64,000 bases of DNA, from positions 4,975,001-5,039,000 of the forward strand of contig CP114490.1 of NCBI GenBank assembly GCA_027186245.1, given 5' to 3'. This DNA is from Coriaria nepalensis. Lineage: Eukaryota; Streptophyta; Magnoliopsida; Cucurbitales; Coriariaceae. Positions 26,150 through 38,060 of this stretch are shown here, in pieces. The notes under the pieces were generated by a model. It did not search any database. It was not told the origin of the DNA and saw nothing but the letters and a program-made list of their open reading frames with translations. A program made the position numbers and the translations under genes. The stretch's first letter is position 1, and each line of letters begins with the position of its first letter.

Positions 26150-26365
26150 CCTCGAGGTTTAAGGTTTAAGGTCTAAGATGAAAGGTTTAAAGTTTAAGAT
26201 TTAAGGTGTAAGTTGTAAGGTTAAGGTTTAAGATGTAATGTTTAAAGTTTAAGATTTAAGATTAATGGTTAAAATCTAAGATGAAAGGTTTAATGTTCAA
26301 GGTATAAGATATAAGATGAAAGTTTAAGGTTTAAGATGTAACATTTAAGGTTTAAGATGTAACGC
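26150..26365. repeat. Degenerate 7-bp array (TTTAAGG/TTTAAGA), left
   Basis: About thirty 7-mers in near-register, mostly TTTAAGG, TTTAAGA, TGTAAGR, TCTAAGA and TGAAAGG. The unit differs by one base from the plant telomere repeat TTTAGGG. A second array in the same orientation lies at 27828-28130. Confidence 0.85.
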
Positions 26366-27289
26366 TCACCTTACTAGCTGTTTAACGTGGGGAAATCATG
26401 GATAGCTCGTAGGTGCATTACTTTCTTTGTATTTACTTGAAATTCTTTTGTTTGCAGAAATAGCATAAAAATTTGAATATAACTGAAATCTTTATCATAG
26501 GAAAATAAATCCCAAACCTTTAAACACGAACTGTTCTTTTTCAAAATATATACATATATATAAGTTTTTCTTAGAGATTTCGATTTTCAAGTCTTTTCTC
26601 TTCCACAGGCCGTGTCCCATATATACAATCCCAAGAGACTGATCTTCTTCATTCATCCAATCATTTGTCTATAACTTTCCATTTATAATTTCGTACAACA
26701 CAGGGTAAATATCTATGAACAGAAAGCTCAGTAAGTACAAGGTTCTGCTTATATTACTAATCTTGTAATGATTATTTTAAATTAATGATTTCATGACTAT
26801 TATCTAGCATGCATGATTTCCTATCCTTCTATGTCCCCTGAAGATGCTGCCACTGACATGTCAACTGATATCTAATCAGCGGTCTACTTATGACCGTTGC
26901 AACGATCCACTTATAACATTTTATTTAACATTATTTGGGGTCCTTTATGATCAACAAGTGATCATTTTTTTGTCCCGGTATTACCTTACTTTAATATTAT
27001 GCATATGTATGCTTATGATTTATTTTAGCATAACATTAATTTCTGAAAGTACGAGCATATGCATTTAATCGTAACATGTTTAAAGCTTATATTATTTTTA
27101 AACCATTATGTTATATTATGTTCATACTAGTCATAAATCGTATTTCTAGCATGGTAATAACATCATTTCATTTATACTTAATATGCTATATGACAATCAT
27201 AATCTTAACATTAACATGGATTATAACAACAACAAGCAAATAAGTAATATCTTTATATTATAGTGAGACTATAGTTCCAGATCTTTATG

Positions 27290-27490
27290 GAATGTTGAAA
27301 ATCCTAATCTCCTTTTCCTTCTTTCTCTCTTTCTTTTTCCCTCTCTCTATTTTTCTCTCTCTCTTCCATTCCATGTTCCTCTTTCTTTCCCTCTCTTCTC
27401 TTTCTGTGTTTTTCTTCTCTTTTCCTTCACGGTTTCTTTTCTCTCTTTCTTCCCTCACTTTCTTCTCTCCCTCACCCTTCCACGTATTAC
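27290..27490. repeat. Polypyrimidine tract
   Basis: About 190 bases of almost pure C/T on plus, with CTCTCT and TTTCTC runs. It is open in one frame only because of composition. Strand-asymmetric tracts like this can form triplex DNA. Confidence 0.8.
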
Positions 27491-27827
27491 ACCTTGTTGA
27501 TGGAAAATGAAATAACGTGAAGCTTATTTTTAATCGAGGTGATGCCCACTTCTTTTTGACATATCAGTGTTAACATGTTATACACACTTGCATGATAACA
27601 TGCAATTTGCCATCTAAGGAGGCGTAATGACACCTTAAGGTGTCATTTAAATTTATTTATATTAATTAAGTGTAAGCCCCCTTTAATCTTAAAAATTACT
27701 AAAAAGATCCCTACTATTTCTATTATTAAAATTAGCTATATGTGGAAATTAAAAATTACTAAAAAACCCACTTTAAATTTCTTTTTCAATTATTATGCCT
27801 AATTTATAAATATTGGGGCTTACATAA

Positions 27828-28130
27828 GATTTAAGATTAAAGGTTAAGGTCTAAGATGAAAGGCTTAAAAGGTTTAAGATATAAGGTATATGATATAAAA
27901 TGAAAAGTTAAGGCTTAAGATTTAATATTTAAGGTTTAAGGTCTAAGATGAAAGTTTAAGGTTTAAAGTTTAAGATGTAAGATGAGATGGCATAGTTTAA
28001 AATGTAACATTTAAGGTTTAAGGTCTAAGATAAAAGGTTTAATGTTTAAGGTATAAGGTATAAGATATAAGTTTAAGATATAAGGTATAAGATATAAGAT
28101 GAAATGTTAAAGTTTAAGATGTACAATTTA
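27828..28130. repeat. Degenerate 7-bp array (TTTAAGG/TTTAAGA), right
   Basis: Same unit family and orientation as 26150-26365, with TATAAGA and TATAAGG variants more frequent. It directly precedes the right hairpin cluster, giving hairpins-array / array-hairpins symmetry around 27 kb. Confidence 0.85.
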
Positions 28131-28199
28131 AGGTTTTTGTCCTTGATAGAAAAAATAAATAAATAAAAAATTAACCTCTTTTACACTAATTTAACTAAC

Positions 28200-28560
28200 C
28201 CGATGGCTCGAGGGACCTTGGGAGTAGCTCTTGAGCCATCGCGTTTTCTTGATAGAGACTCAAAAGTTTTTGTCTTAAAGGTCCCTCGAGCCATTGAGTT
28301 TTAAAGATATAGACTTTTTGGCTATATCAACGAGACCAAATGGTTTGATGGACTTTGGGAGTGGCTCTTGAGCCATTGAGTTTTCTTGACAAAGACTCAA
28401 AAGTCTCTATCTTGAAAAACCAATAGCTTGATTGGTCCTCTAAAGGTCCCTCGAGTCATTGGATTTTGAAGACAGAGACTTTTTGGCTCTATCAACGAGA
28501 CCAAATGACTTGAGGAGACTTGAGAGGATTACTTGAGCCATTAGGTTTTGGTCCTTTAAG
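28200..28560. repeat. Cluster of GATGGCTCGAG-type inverted repeats, right
   Basis: CGATGGCTCGAG (28201-28212) pairs with CTTGAGCCATCG (28230-28241). The block AAAGGTCCCTCGAG...CGAGACCAAATG recurs after about 165 bp (28279 and 28444), so the cluster grew by tandem duplication. At least four hairpin-capable copies are present. Confidence 0.8.
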
Positions 28561-28789
28561 GTCTTAAAAAGGGGTTTATTTATTTATTTAAGTTCATTTA
28601 ATTATTTTGACAATGATAATTATTTTGAAAATGATTTATTTACTTCTATATTTTTAGAAAGATGAAAATGATAATATCATAGATAATACAAGTTTTGTCC
28701 AAACTACAATAATGAAAAAGATAATAGTTTCATATATTAAATACAATTAGTATAAATACAACTCCAAAACAAAATGTGTATATATTTTT

Positions 28790-31700
28790 GATAAATATCA
28801 CATGTTATCTCATGCCAGAACAATGATACATGCTCATCAGAAATAAGCATCATAGCTAAACAAGAATGGTGCTACTCTAAATATTTAAGCATATATATAC
28901 CACAATCCCCTAAGGTAGTGTTCTCGTACAAGCTAGTGTCCACAACAATCTCAAAAGGTTTAAGGTTGCACTATAAACCACATCTCCTCAATAAATGAGG
29001 AAGTATCTCGCTCATAAGATTTAGCAATTTCATAAACTTCTTCTTATAGTAAGTGCTACTTGAGAGACTATTCATGATCCTGATCTTCTTTTCAGGCATA
29101 TCCACAACCAAGCTTGCCCAACGTGAGTTCTTCAATATTGTAAGGGATATAAAGCCAGCCTACATGCCTCAATAAGATTTTGATAGCATGTTTATCTAGA
29201 GTTGAGTTTTCGGTAAAACCCAACCGAAATCAACCGAACCCACAACCAACTCGGAATTTTACCGATTTAGCCATAAAAACCAACCGAAACTGAACCAGTA
29301 TTAGATTGGTTGGTTTTGGTTGAAACTGATCGATTTTTCGATTTGTCACACCAATCGTTTTTTCATATCTGCTTAATTATATTATATAATGTATGTAATT
29401 GATGAGCATATATTAGTATTATGATGTATATTAATATTATGGTGTATGTAAATTTTATATTATTTAATAACTTATTTTGTAAAATTACATTCGTTTAATA
29501 TCATTTTTTAAGAAAATTTAGCATTATAAAGACTAAAAGTGTCATTTTACCTTAATATCATAATCAAAAGAATATTCAAATATATCATTAATTCATAATT
29601 CATCAACTCAATATCATTAATTCATAATCCATCAACTCAATATCATCAAAATGAGCATAAAACAGGGCAAACAATTTTTGGTACTAAACACAGAAAATAA
29701 TTCACTAATCATATATCAATTTGTAACTTATTTTGCTTAAATAAGAGTTCTCAAGCTTACTTATACAAATATGAAAAACACTAAGATAAAAATTTAGGGT
29801 TAGAGCTAATTTGGGACTAGGGTTAAAATTATAATTAAAAAAAATGGTTTTTCGGTCGGTGCAGCAAAATCGACTAAAACACCTACAACTAATTTAACTG
29901 AAACCATTTTGGTCGATCCACTGATCATTATCGGTCTCGATCAATTTTGGTCAGTGTGGCTTTTTTTGCTTAGTCCTAGGTTTATCTCCATCAAAGTATG
30001 CCTTCATCAGAGAGTTGTATGGAAATTCATGTCTTTTCCGGTCCCCCTTCTTTAACTTCTTGAATGTTATGTTCCAATAGATATCCATGAATTGAGGGAA
30101 TATCTTATATACGAAAGTGGCCTTCTAATCAAGCAGGCCATCAAACTTCTGATGTCTCATACTGAGCAAAAACATGTACTTATCAAGATGCTGCAACCAT
30201 AAAGGAAAATATTTACATAAAATAAAGTAAATAATTACTTGAATTTATCAATGTCTATAAAAAAAAGATTTAAATACTTACAAAATTGTGTAGTCATGAT
30301 GCAAGCTGTCGTATCTCTTAAAAAAAAGCCTTCTCATATTTATGATCATCGAATCTTACGACCATTTCCATATCAAGGAATAAAAAAGATGAATTTATTA
30401 AATAACATAAACGTAGCAAGGCCACACAAAAAAACTTTAACAAAAAAAAACTTTAATAACAAAAAAAAAAACTTACTTCTTTGTGTTAGTCTCTAGCCAA
30501 TGTCTTATTGCTCTAAAGTCATCCTTATTTAGCGGAAGAAGTGACATCACCAATAAGTCTGTTTCTTCTTATATCTTCAGTTCTTGTCAATGTCTATAAA
30601 CGGAGACATGAGGGCTAGAGCACGCCTCTTCATCCTTTCACCCCGTCTTGTCTTAATGATGGGTAGGGTGACATACTCTTTATCGACTCCTCTATACCTT
30701 CCTTGACAGGTGGTAGTGGTGAAATAAGTACAACAAAGGATGAGGGCACTATATCGATGTAAGGCACTATAGCTAAAGGCATTGTACCGGTGTAAGGCAC
30801 TATAGCAGATGACTGTGGTGGCGAGTGATAAAAGGTCGGGGATGTGGCAGATAGTGGCGAATAATTAGAAGATGAAGTAAGATCTTGTTGGGCATGATGC
30901 CCTGAAAGCATGTAATGAGTATTGTTTTAATAAAATTAATAAAAGTGACATTTTTCTATATATAATTGTTGTGAACGTATTATTATTGAATAATATTAAG
31001 AAATATCAAAAAATTCCAAGTGCATTAATGTGACTATAATCTTGTATTAGTACGAGATGATTAAGATTATAGATAATAAATTAAATTATCCGTAACATAT
31101 TAAAATATGAAATCTTTAAAATAGTGGTTGCTAGTACAGTTCTCTAGTATTATGGATGCATATGATCTAGATCTGGATTACTAATATAGATAGACATCTT
31201 AGTGGAGGTGTTTTATATAATTAGATTATATAAGATATGACTTGATATGAATTAATTTTTTATTTAAATATACTTTACCATAAAGATTTAAATTCATATT
31301 AATAAATGATCATATGTAGATCAATTTAACTCATGAGTAGTCATAAACTCTTGTTTATGTCAACTGGATCTTTCGATTCACTCGTCAAGATTTGTTTGTA
31401 AAACAAACTAAAGACTTTTGTAAAACAAACTAAAGGCTTTTGTTTTTGAGATTCATTGGGATAAGTGGCTGAGAACAATATTTATATATATGGAATCTAA
31501 ACATTTTTCATATAAGATTGTATACTGATTCCCTTAAGAGTTAATTCAGGAACTGAATGGTTTTGAGCTCAAATTTATAATCAAATTATATATTGACCGT
31601 TTACTAGTGATGTTTGATTTAAAATAGATAAAACTTTATTCTGAATAAGATTTGAAAAAATTTAATCATATGAAATATATCATATGATGATCATCTTAGC

Positions 31701-33000
31701 ATGATTGAATTATTAGTTCAATTAATTTAAAGAGTTTAAATTAATCAAAATACTTAATGGAGTTGTATAAGTACATCTCATTCTAATTAATTTAAGAAAT
31801 TTTTCCGGTAGAGATTTTTCTGAGAGAAAAAGAAAAAGAAAAACATTGTCATCTCTACGTGCCCACACACATTCTATTGTGTAGAGGATCGACCTGAAAG
31901 ATCGTGGTGTGAGTCTCGACGATTGATTCACGTAAATAAAAGTATGACCTCTTTGTATAGATTAGAATGAATTTATATATATATAAATGATCACTAAAAT
32001 ATTTTTTAAAAAAATTTATTATATACTGAGATCGACTATTCGCTTCCACTGCGTGGTTTGCTTTTTCTAACAGATCTAACCCATCTCTTATATCTCTAAT
32101 CATATTCTCTATCTCTTCAAACCGCCTGTTTATATCAATTATCAACTTTCTTAACATCTCATTCTCCTTCTTCTTCTTCTTTTTGCATAGTGAATGGATT
32201 ATCAAAGATAAAACTAATATCAACAACATTAATAAATGCAATAATAAAAGTTAGATAGAAAGTCTAATATGCAATATTTCTTCTTTCTCCTTTTACTTCA
32301 GTCGGTCCTTATATGCAATGGTCTTCGCTTAAGTATTCTTCTTAAGCGATTGAGGTTATCTTAAGTGACTGAATGATAGCCTCATAATTAACTCTACCCT
32401 AAGGGTATTGCTTGAGCTAGTAAAAATTATTGCATATGGCTAAAATCAATGACCGCATCTTATTCCTCCTCCCTTAAGCCCATAGGATTGACTCAATGAA
32501 GTAAACATCAGCCATCTTCACAATTTCACCGTCCATGTTACTCTATAGGTGAACATTGCTTATAAACTTCTCTGATACCTCTAACACTTTCACGAACTTT
32601 CCATCAAGATACTTCTTTAACATGTGGTCATCTTTTTCTATCCATTTTGTTAGGTGGTCCAGAGGATAATCTTGACAATTCAACCTCATCACCAATACAA
32701 ACTCTCTCAGACCAAACTGCATAGGCTTCGTGAAGTGCGTAAACTGCAACTCATGCTTCTTCTTGCACTCCACTCATCGAAAAATGAAGAAGTTAATAAT
32801 TTGTCTTGAGTTTTTTAGGCTACCCTTCACATTCATAAAATGAGACATGCAAGTAGACCTAAAGGTCTTCAATTATGTTGGGTGAACTTTTTCCTTATGA
32901 CAATAATCACAACTTCCAACTTTGATATCAAAATATTACGGATCTTAAAGTAAAGATCTTGCTCAATTATGGGTTGAAGCTCACGGTGAATTAAGATATC
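28790..33000 (-). pseudogene. MULE-borne DUF1985/Ulp1 cysteine protease gene, broken
   Basis: Read on minus. At 33000-32370 lies a DUF1985-type domain: FTHFTKPMQFGLREFVLV, LDHLTKWIEKDD, YFIESIL and GRVNYEAI. At 32240-32078 comes a coiled-coil stretch (RFEEIENMIRDIRDGLDL) that resumes at 30885 as TSSSNYSPLS on the far side of a solo LTR. RGERMKRRALALMSPF follows near 30600-30650. At 29160-28790 lies the C-terminal half of a C48 protease: LVVDMPEKKIRIMNSLSS, then GDCGIYMLKYLE with the catalytic Cys. Ulp1-like proteases cleave SUMO or related tags; the role in MULEs is unknown. Internal stops make the gene non-functional. Confidence 0.82.
30886..32072 (+). mobile_element. Solo LTR (copia-like) with 5-bp target duplication
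   Basis: The 1187-bp sequence starts TGTTGGGCATGATGCCC and ends TTTTTCTAACA, flanked by GATCT at 30881-30885 and again at 32073-32077. The 3' part (CTACGTGCCCACACAC, then ATCGACTATTCGCTTCCACTGCG) resembles copia LTR R-U5 sequence. No internal domain or second LTR is present, so it arose by recombination between two LTRs. It interrupts the Ulp1 gene; removing it with one GATCT restores an open frame across the junction (G-L-D-L-T-S). Confidence 0.9.
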
Positions 33001-33094
33001 TTCCTCCTAAAATGAAACAATATATAAAAAATATATTAGTATTATATACAAACAATTTATATAAACTCAATTGGAAAAAACAAAAAACTATATT

Positions 33095-33400
33095 ACCCAA
33101 TGGCTCGAGTGGCCTTGGGATGGGCCATCGAGCAATCATGTACTACCCACATATTATCTATGCAATTTATAAGAATTGTTAGATGGCTCAATGCCCATTT
33201 ATATGTCTATCAAGCCATTGGGCAGGTCACATAAATTACTTGAGGTATTTGAGGAAAGTAAATCCTCACTAACTTCAATTCAAAATTCATATAATTACTT
33301 GAAAACCACATTTTCATAACAGTTCAAATATTCGAACAATTTTGAAGGAAAAAAAAAAACACAAACAACTAATTTTGAAATCACATACCCGATGGCTCGA
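33095..33400. repeat. GATGGCTCGAG hairpin copies, right edge
   Basis: CAATGGCTCGAG near 33100 faces GGGCCATCGAGCAAT; AGATGGCTCAATG near 33180 faces CAAGCCATTGGG; and one half copy, CCGATGGCTCGAA, lies near 33390. These lie beyond the DUF1985 start and may mark the right part of the MULE. Confidence 0.65.
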
Positions 33401-33420
33401 ATTAGGATTTTCCGATATTT

Positions 33421-35033
33421 ATTCCAAGGCTAAAAGTAGCCTCTTCATTTCCCTTCTGGAGAAACCTTCTAGAGAAACTTCTTAGTAGTTTTCTTCTGAC
33501 TTGATCAAGTATGTGTCATTTCTTCTTCGATGGGTTCAAAAATTACAAACAAATATTTCTTCTCCGATGGGTTTCAAATTGGTTTTGAAGAAGGGTTGTA
33601 AATTGAAGAGAGAGAGTGAATAAGATGGAGATTTGTGCGGTAATGGAGAGGGAAGAAGATGAACGTTTTTTTTTTTTTTTTTTTTATTTAGAAAACAAAA
33701 GGGTAAGTAATTGTAAAGGTAGTATGGTAAATATATAAAATTATATATATTTTTTTCAAGTTATAAAATATAACGAAGACCATTTCATTAAGAAATTTTT
33801 TATGGGGTCTAATTTATAAAATAGACTTTTATAAAAGCTTAATTTATCAAATTCTCACATAAATCACATACGGTTAAAAATTATTTTTTAATTATTTTTT
33901 CTAAAATGAAAAAGTAAAGTTTTAATTAGTTATTGGTAATTAATTAAATGTCTGAAATTTAAATTGAAGAGCCTGTACAACTTTAGAGGTTCTTCCTTCC
34001 ATTGCAGGAAATGGAAACAGTTGGAGAAAGATTATTACCACCGTGCCTTGAAGAATAAAGGAAAAACATACAACTTTGTGGCTGAGATTTTTTAGGCCAA
34101 TATTCTTAAAGACAATGAGTTCTGGTGGGTAGATTCGGATGCAACTAGCTAAAGCATGTTTCCTAGGACTAGAGCTTCTTCAATACTTACTAGGCAAATG
34201 GAAGAAGAAACAATTATATATATATGAAATATTTCCACCATTCAAGTCATTGGCAAGGAAAATATGCAATTAGAATTCACTTCGTGAAAAATTCTTTATC
34301 TTACTAATAATGTCTAGCTACTATGTTCCTAAAATTAGGAAACATTTAATATTATTAAGAATAATGATTTTTTTTATTTTTTTTGTTTATATTGTTGAGT
34401 TTAGTTCTTTGTTACAGCACAATCGTTTAGTGTGGATAAATCTTTGGAGAATGCATGAATGGTCTAAATTCATTTGAGTTTCTATTTGGAAAAGTATAGA
34501 TAAATATTACTGACATATTATGAAATATTTTTCTATATATAAAAAAGGAATGGAAATTTAATGTGGTTTAAAGATGTCTTTTGAAGTCTAATATTTTTAT
34601 ATATGACCTATCATTCTTTAAATTAAATGAAATAATTAATAAAATTGCAACTCTTTACACACCACAACAACACAAAATGATGATGGGGTGGAAAGTATAA
34701 ATAGGAATTTGGCCTTTCCACCTTAGCCATCTTTATCCTCACAACAGATAAGATGATGGATTTTTCATTACACAGATAGAACATTTGTTAGAGTCTGTTT
34801 GTCCATACCTCTTATTTTTATTATTTTTATTTCATGATCAATCTAATTTATGAACTATAAATAATATAGTTAAAATATACTTCCGTATCCAACACGAAGA
34901 TATCACTACAATATCGGTTCAAATAAGACTGCCAAAAAAAAAAAGAAAAACCATATAATTGACATATTTTCCAAGCTTCCCACCTTGCTCTTTGACAGAT
35001 CATCTCTCTCTTTCTATATCTGGAAACGCAATA
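33421..35033. other. Spacer and promoter region of the dioxygenase gene
   Basis: A T run of about 25 bases lies near 33665-33688. A TATAAATA box at 34696-34703 could drive the dioxygenase gene, leaving a leader of about 300 bases, but other TATA-like words exist. No gene seen. Confidence 0.45.
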
Positions 35034-36978
35034 ATGAGCTGCGTGAAAGCCATAGCTGAAACGCCCCATCTCTTATCTATCCCTCCAACTTACGTTTTCA
35101 ACATTTCTAATAATGATGATCATCATCAACATGTTTCGGAACACAGTTCAGAAGAAGACCATACAATCCCCATCATTGATTTCTCTTTGCTTACTTGTGG
35201 TACTTCTGATCAACGGTCCAATATCATCCATGACCTTGCTAAAGCCTGCCAGGATTGGGGCTTCTTCATGGTACGTACATGTTAAATTTAAAGATTCTTC
35301 TATAGCTTTTTACCTGTATATGATGTAGCTTTTTACCGGTAAATTTAAAGATTCTTCTATAGATTTTTCTCAAGAATAAATAGCGTATCTGGGGACTAAT
35401 AATTGAAATTCAAGCAGTAATTAAGAAGCTTGACTAAATCTCTTTGTACACAAACAGGTGATTAACCATGGGGTGCCTGAGAAGTTGATAAAGGAGATAT
35501 TAGAGGCATGCAATAGGTTTTTTGATATGAGGGAAGAGGAGAAGAAAGAGTTTGAAGCCAAAAATGTGTTAGACCCAATAAGGTATGGAACGAGCTTTAA
35601 TACATCTGTGGAAAAGGTCTTCTTTTGGAGAGATTATCTTAAGGTCTTGGTTCATCCCAACTTTCACTTCTCTAATAAGCCTTCTGGATTCAGGTACCAC
35701 TACTCATTAATTCAATTCATTTTCTATTTAAGATTTCATGTTTTTCCATTCTTGCTATGCACTTGTCTCTACTATAGCTTGTAGTACTTACACTAGATCC
35801 ATATTTTAACACACATCCAATATCCGATTGACCCAGTTTTCCGGAAGATGAACTATCTACATTAAATTTTAACGAACTAAAATCAAGAGGAATCCAGTAC
35901 ACTCACCTCTAAGCATAATCGATCTGCTAGTACTTCGAGCCATATATATCTAAATTCTTCACCATCTATTGGACAGAAGACTATTTCTCCCCTCATTTGG
36001 ATTTTGGACTTTAATCATCATACCACATTATATTTACTCGTTCATTTTAACAAGCTTTGAATAATCAAAAGCAACACTTTTAAACACCACTTCCTTCCCT
36101 TGTGATCCAACCTCCCCACAAAACGAATATTTTTGTTATTGCAGTGAGCTTGCACTGGAGTATTGCATAAGGACTAGGGAAGTAGCCATGGAATTAGTGA
36201 AAGCAATATCAGAGAGCTTGGGACTAGAAGAATCCTACACAGAAAAAGCATTGGATCTGAAATCAGGTTTACAAATCTTCATTGCAAATCTATATCCACC
36301 GTGTCCGCAACCGGATTTGGCAATGGGAATGCCCCCACATTCAGACCATGGCCTTTTGACCCTCCTCATACAAAATGGAATTGGTGGTCTTCAAATTCAA
36401 CACAACAATAAGTGGATCAATGTTGAGGCAATTCCCAACTCATTCCTTGTTAACACTGCCGACCACCTTGAGGTAACCACCAATTTCGTGTCTTAATTTT
36501 ATTCTTTACTTACATAGGTAACTTGTTTTTCCTATCACTTAGTACCATGAACATGCCTTAGCAATTAGACCGAAATTTTATTCAGAATGAGCGATTAAAG
36601 TTAAATGACGTTTTGTATGTCCAAACTCCAAACTGTGTGTTTCTATCAACTCTTTTCCTTTATGATGATGCTAGATACATATATCACCACTATCGAGTAT
36701 TTTGTTTTTTTTGTTTTTTTATTATTATGAAGATTTTGAGCAATGGAAAGTACAAAAGTGTAATGCATAGAGCAATCGTGAACGATAAATCAACAAGGGT
36801 ATCTGTGGCCATGGCAAATGGACCTTCATTGGATTCAATTGTTTACCCGGCGGCAGATTTGGTGGACGAAGAAAACCATCCTCCGGCTTATAGGGGGATG
36901 AAATATAAAGACTATTTAGAGCTTCAACAAAGTGGAAACCTCCAAGGCAAAAGTGTTCTTGATAGAGTTCGTATCTGA
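35034..36978 (+). CDS. 2-oxoglutarate/Fe(II)-dependent dioxygenase (DOXC class)
   Basis: Four exons (35034-35270, 35458-35693, 36145-36472, 36733-36978) with GT-AG sites give 348 residues. The N-terminal DIOX_N region carries IPIIDFSLL and WGFFMVINHGVP. The C-terminal 2OG-Fe(II) domain carries HSD (H223, D225), the distal iron ligand H279 (MHRA) and the 2-oxoglutarate clamp R289-V-S291; YPPCPQP and GGLQI are also present. The enzyme hydroxylates or demethylates a small molecule in the cytosol using O2 and 2-oxoglutarate. It looks closest to DMR6-like and GIM2-like plant members, but the substrate cannot be deduced. An upstream in-frame ATG at 34959 lies in the leader; the start at 35034 gives the normal family length. 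Intron 2 carries a LINE relic. Confidence 0.93.
35717..35902 (-). pseudogene. LINE-type RNase H N-terminal relic in dioxygenase intron 2
   Basis: On minus it reads WIPLDFSSLKFNVDSSSSGK then IGCVLK, matching the WxPPxxxxxKFNVDGSxxGNPGxxGxGGVLR opening of plant LINE RNase H. The catalytic-region Asp is kept but the sequence is short and truncated. It lies antisense inside the 451-bp intron. Confidence 0.65.
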
Positions 36979-37828
36979 TTAATACTACTGTATGGAATCT
37001 TCTAGCAATAAGTTGCAAAGTTCAGGTAATTAGTTAATAAGTTCTTCTGCATAGATATGTATTTTCCTGTAAGTGTGGTCCTAGCTATTTGGTCTAATCA
37101 ATCAAGCTGTCTGAACATATGTATGTGACATTGATAATGTGCGTGTGTGCCCTTTTTTTATTTACTTATTTATTTTTTAACAATAGAAGGATTTATGCTA
37201 AAAACTTTGCAAACACTATGATATAGACCTATGGTTATGGAAATTATTATCTACAGCCCGTAAGTTACTCGTAATTAAGATTTTACACTCAAATTTTGAC
37301 TTTCACCAAGAAAATACCCAAATTGTAGGATAATAATTCTCTACTATTATGCAGTTAGAACTTAGATCTTGTTGCTTATAGCTCGGGCAACAACCATAAC
37401 TATACACTTGTAGAGAATACCAACCTATATATAGGCTATAGCCTATAGGCAACATTACAACGACATCAAATAATCATCTTACTTAGCTTTGTACTTTGTT
37501 TTCGCTTGAAATTTGTTTGTCTCTTTGTCATTCAGCTCTTCAGGGGCGGAGCCAGAAAATTCTTCCCGGGAGGGAAAATTTTCAAATATAATATATAAAA
37601 GTTGGCCTAGCTCCCGCCCTTAGCACCCCTTTCCTCCGCCACTGCAGCTCTTAGTAAGTCTCGATTCCTATCTAAACATCTTCGTGTATATATCGATAAA
37701 CAATATTGTCCATAGCTTGAAGTTACCATTTAACATTATCACCACCACGGGAACGTGTTCAATCTTGTAGTAATAATCAATATACTTTGATTAACCCCGA
37801 GATTTAAATGTGAGCAAGGCAGTGAACG
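36979..37828. other. 3' flank of the dioxygenase gene
   Basis: AT-rich sequence with no gene. A short GCGGAGCCAGAAAATTC-like stretch near 37555 resembles the edge of a hAT-type MITE but has no partner here. Confidence 0.45.
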
Positions 37829-38060
37829 CTGGACTTTTCAATTTGTTAAAGTGAAATGAGTTAAAAGTTTAAACTCAAAAAATATTTCATAAATACAATT
37901 AAATATATTCCATATTGGAAAGAGAGAAAATTCTCAAAATATTTATAAGTGATTATAAATAATGAGTATTTATAATAATAAATCAGAGTTGGGATGTAAC
38001 CGTGACTCGCACTCGCACACGCACATACACATGTGGCATGAGCGTGAATGCTTTTGGCGC
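37829..38060 (+). repeat. Copia 5' LTR, truncated
   Basis: Left copy of the repeat. It lacks a clean TGTT start and passes directly into RNase H coding sequence, so its 3' end is the deletion point. Confidence 0.75.

Larger units (their letters stand above)
24850..33420. mobile_element. Decayed Mutator-like element region (MULE with Ulp1 gene)
   Basis: A MURA-type transposase C-terminus on plus (25225-25690) converges on a DUF1985/Ulp1 protease gene on minus (33000-28790). Ulp1-carrying MULEs (Kaonashi in Arabidopsis, CUMULE in melon) are established, so the two relics probably come from one element family. Dispersed GATGGCTCGAG hairpins occur from 24859 to 33400 and may be its subterminal repeats. 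Terminal inverted repeats and the 9-bp target duplication could not be located, so the boundaries are those of the recognisable content. Confidence 0.6.

Noticed and set aside
27292..27510. 72-codon Ser/Phe/Leu frame
   Set aside because: Produced by the polypyrimidine tract; no start context and no family resemblance.
30239..30496. 85-codon Lys/Asn-rich frame on plus
   Set aside because: Opposite strand of the Ulp1 pseudogene and A-rich runs explain it.
24240..33870. Possible long terminal inverted repeat of the MULE (GATAAATTAA-like words at 24390 and 33845)
   Set aside because: Only about 16 AT-rich bases match; expected by chance in this composition, and no 9-bp target duplication found.
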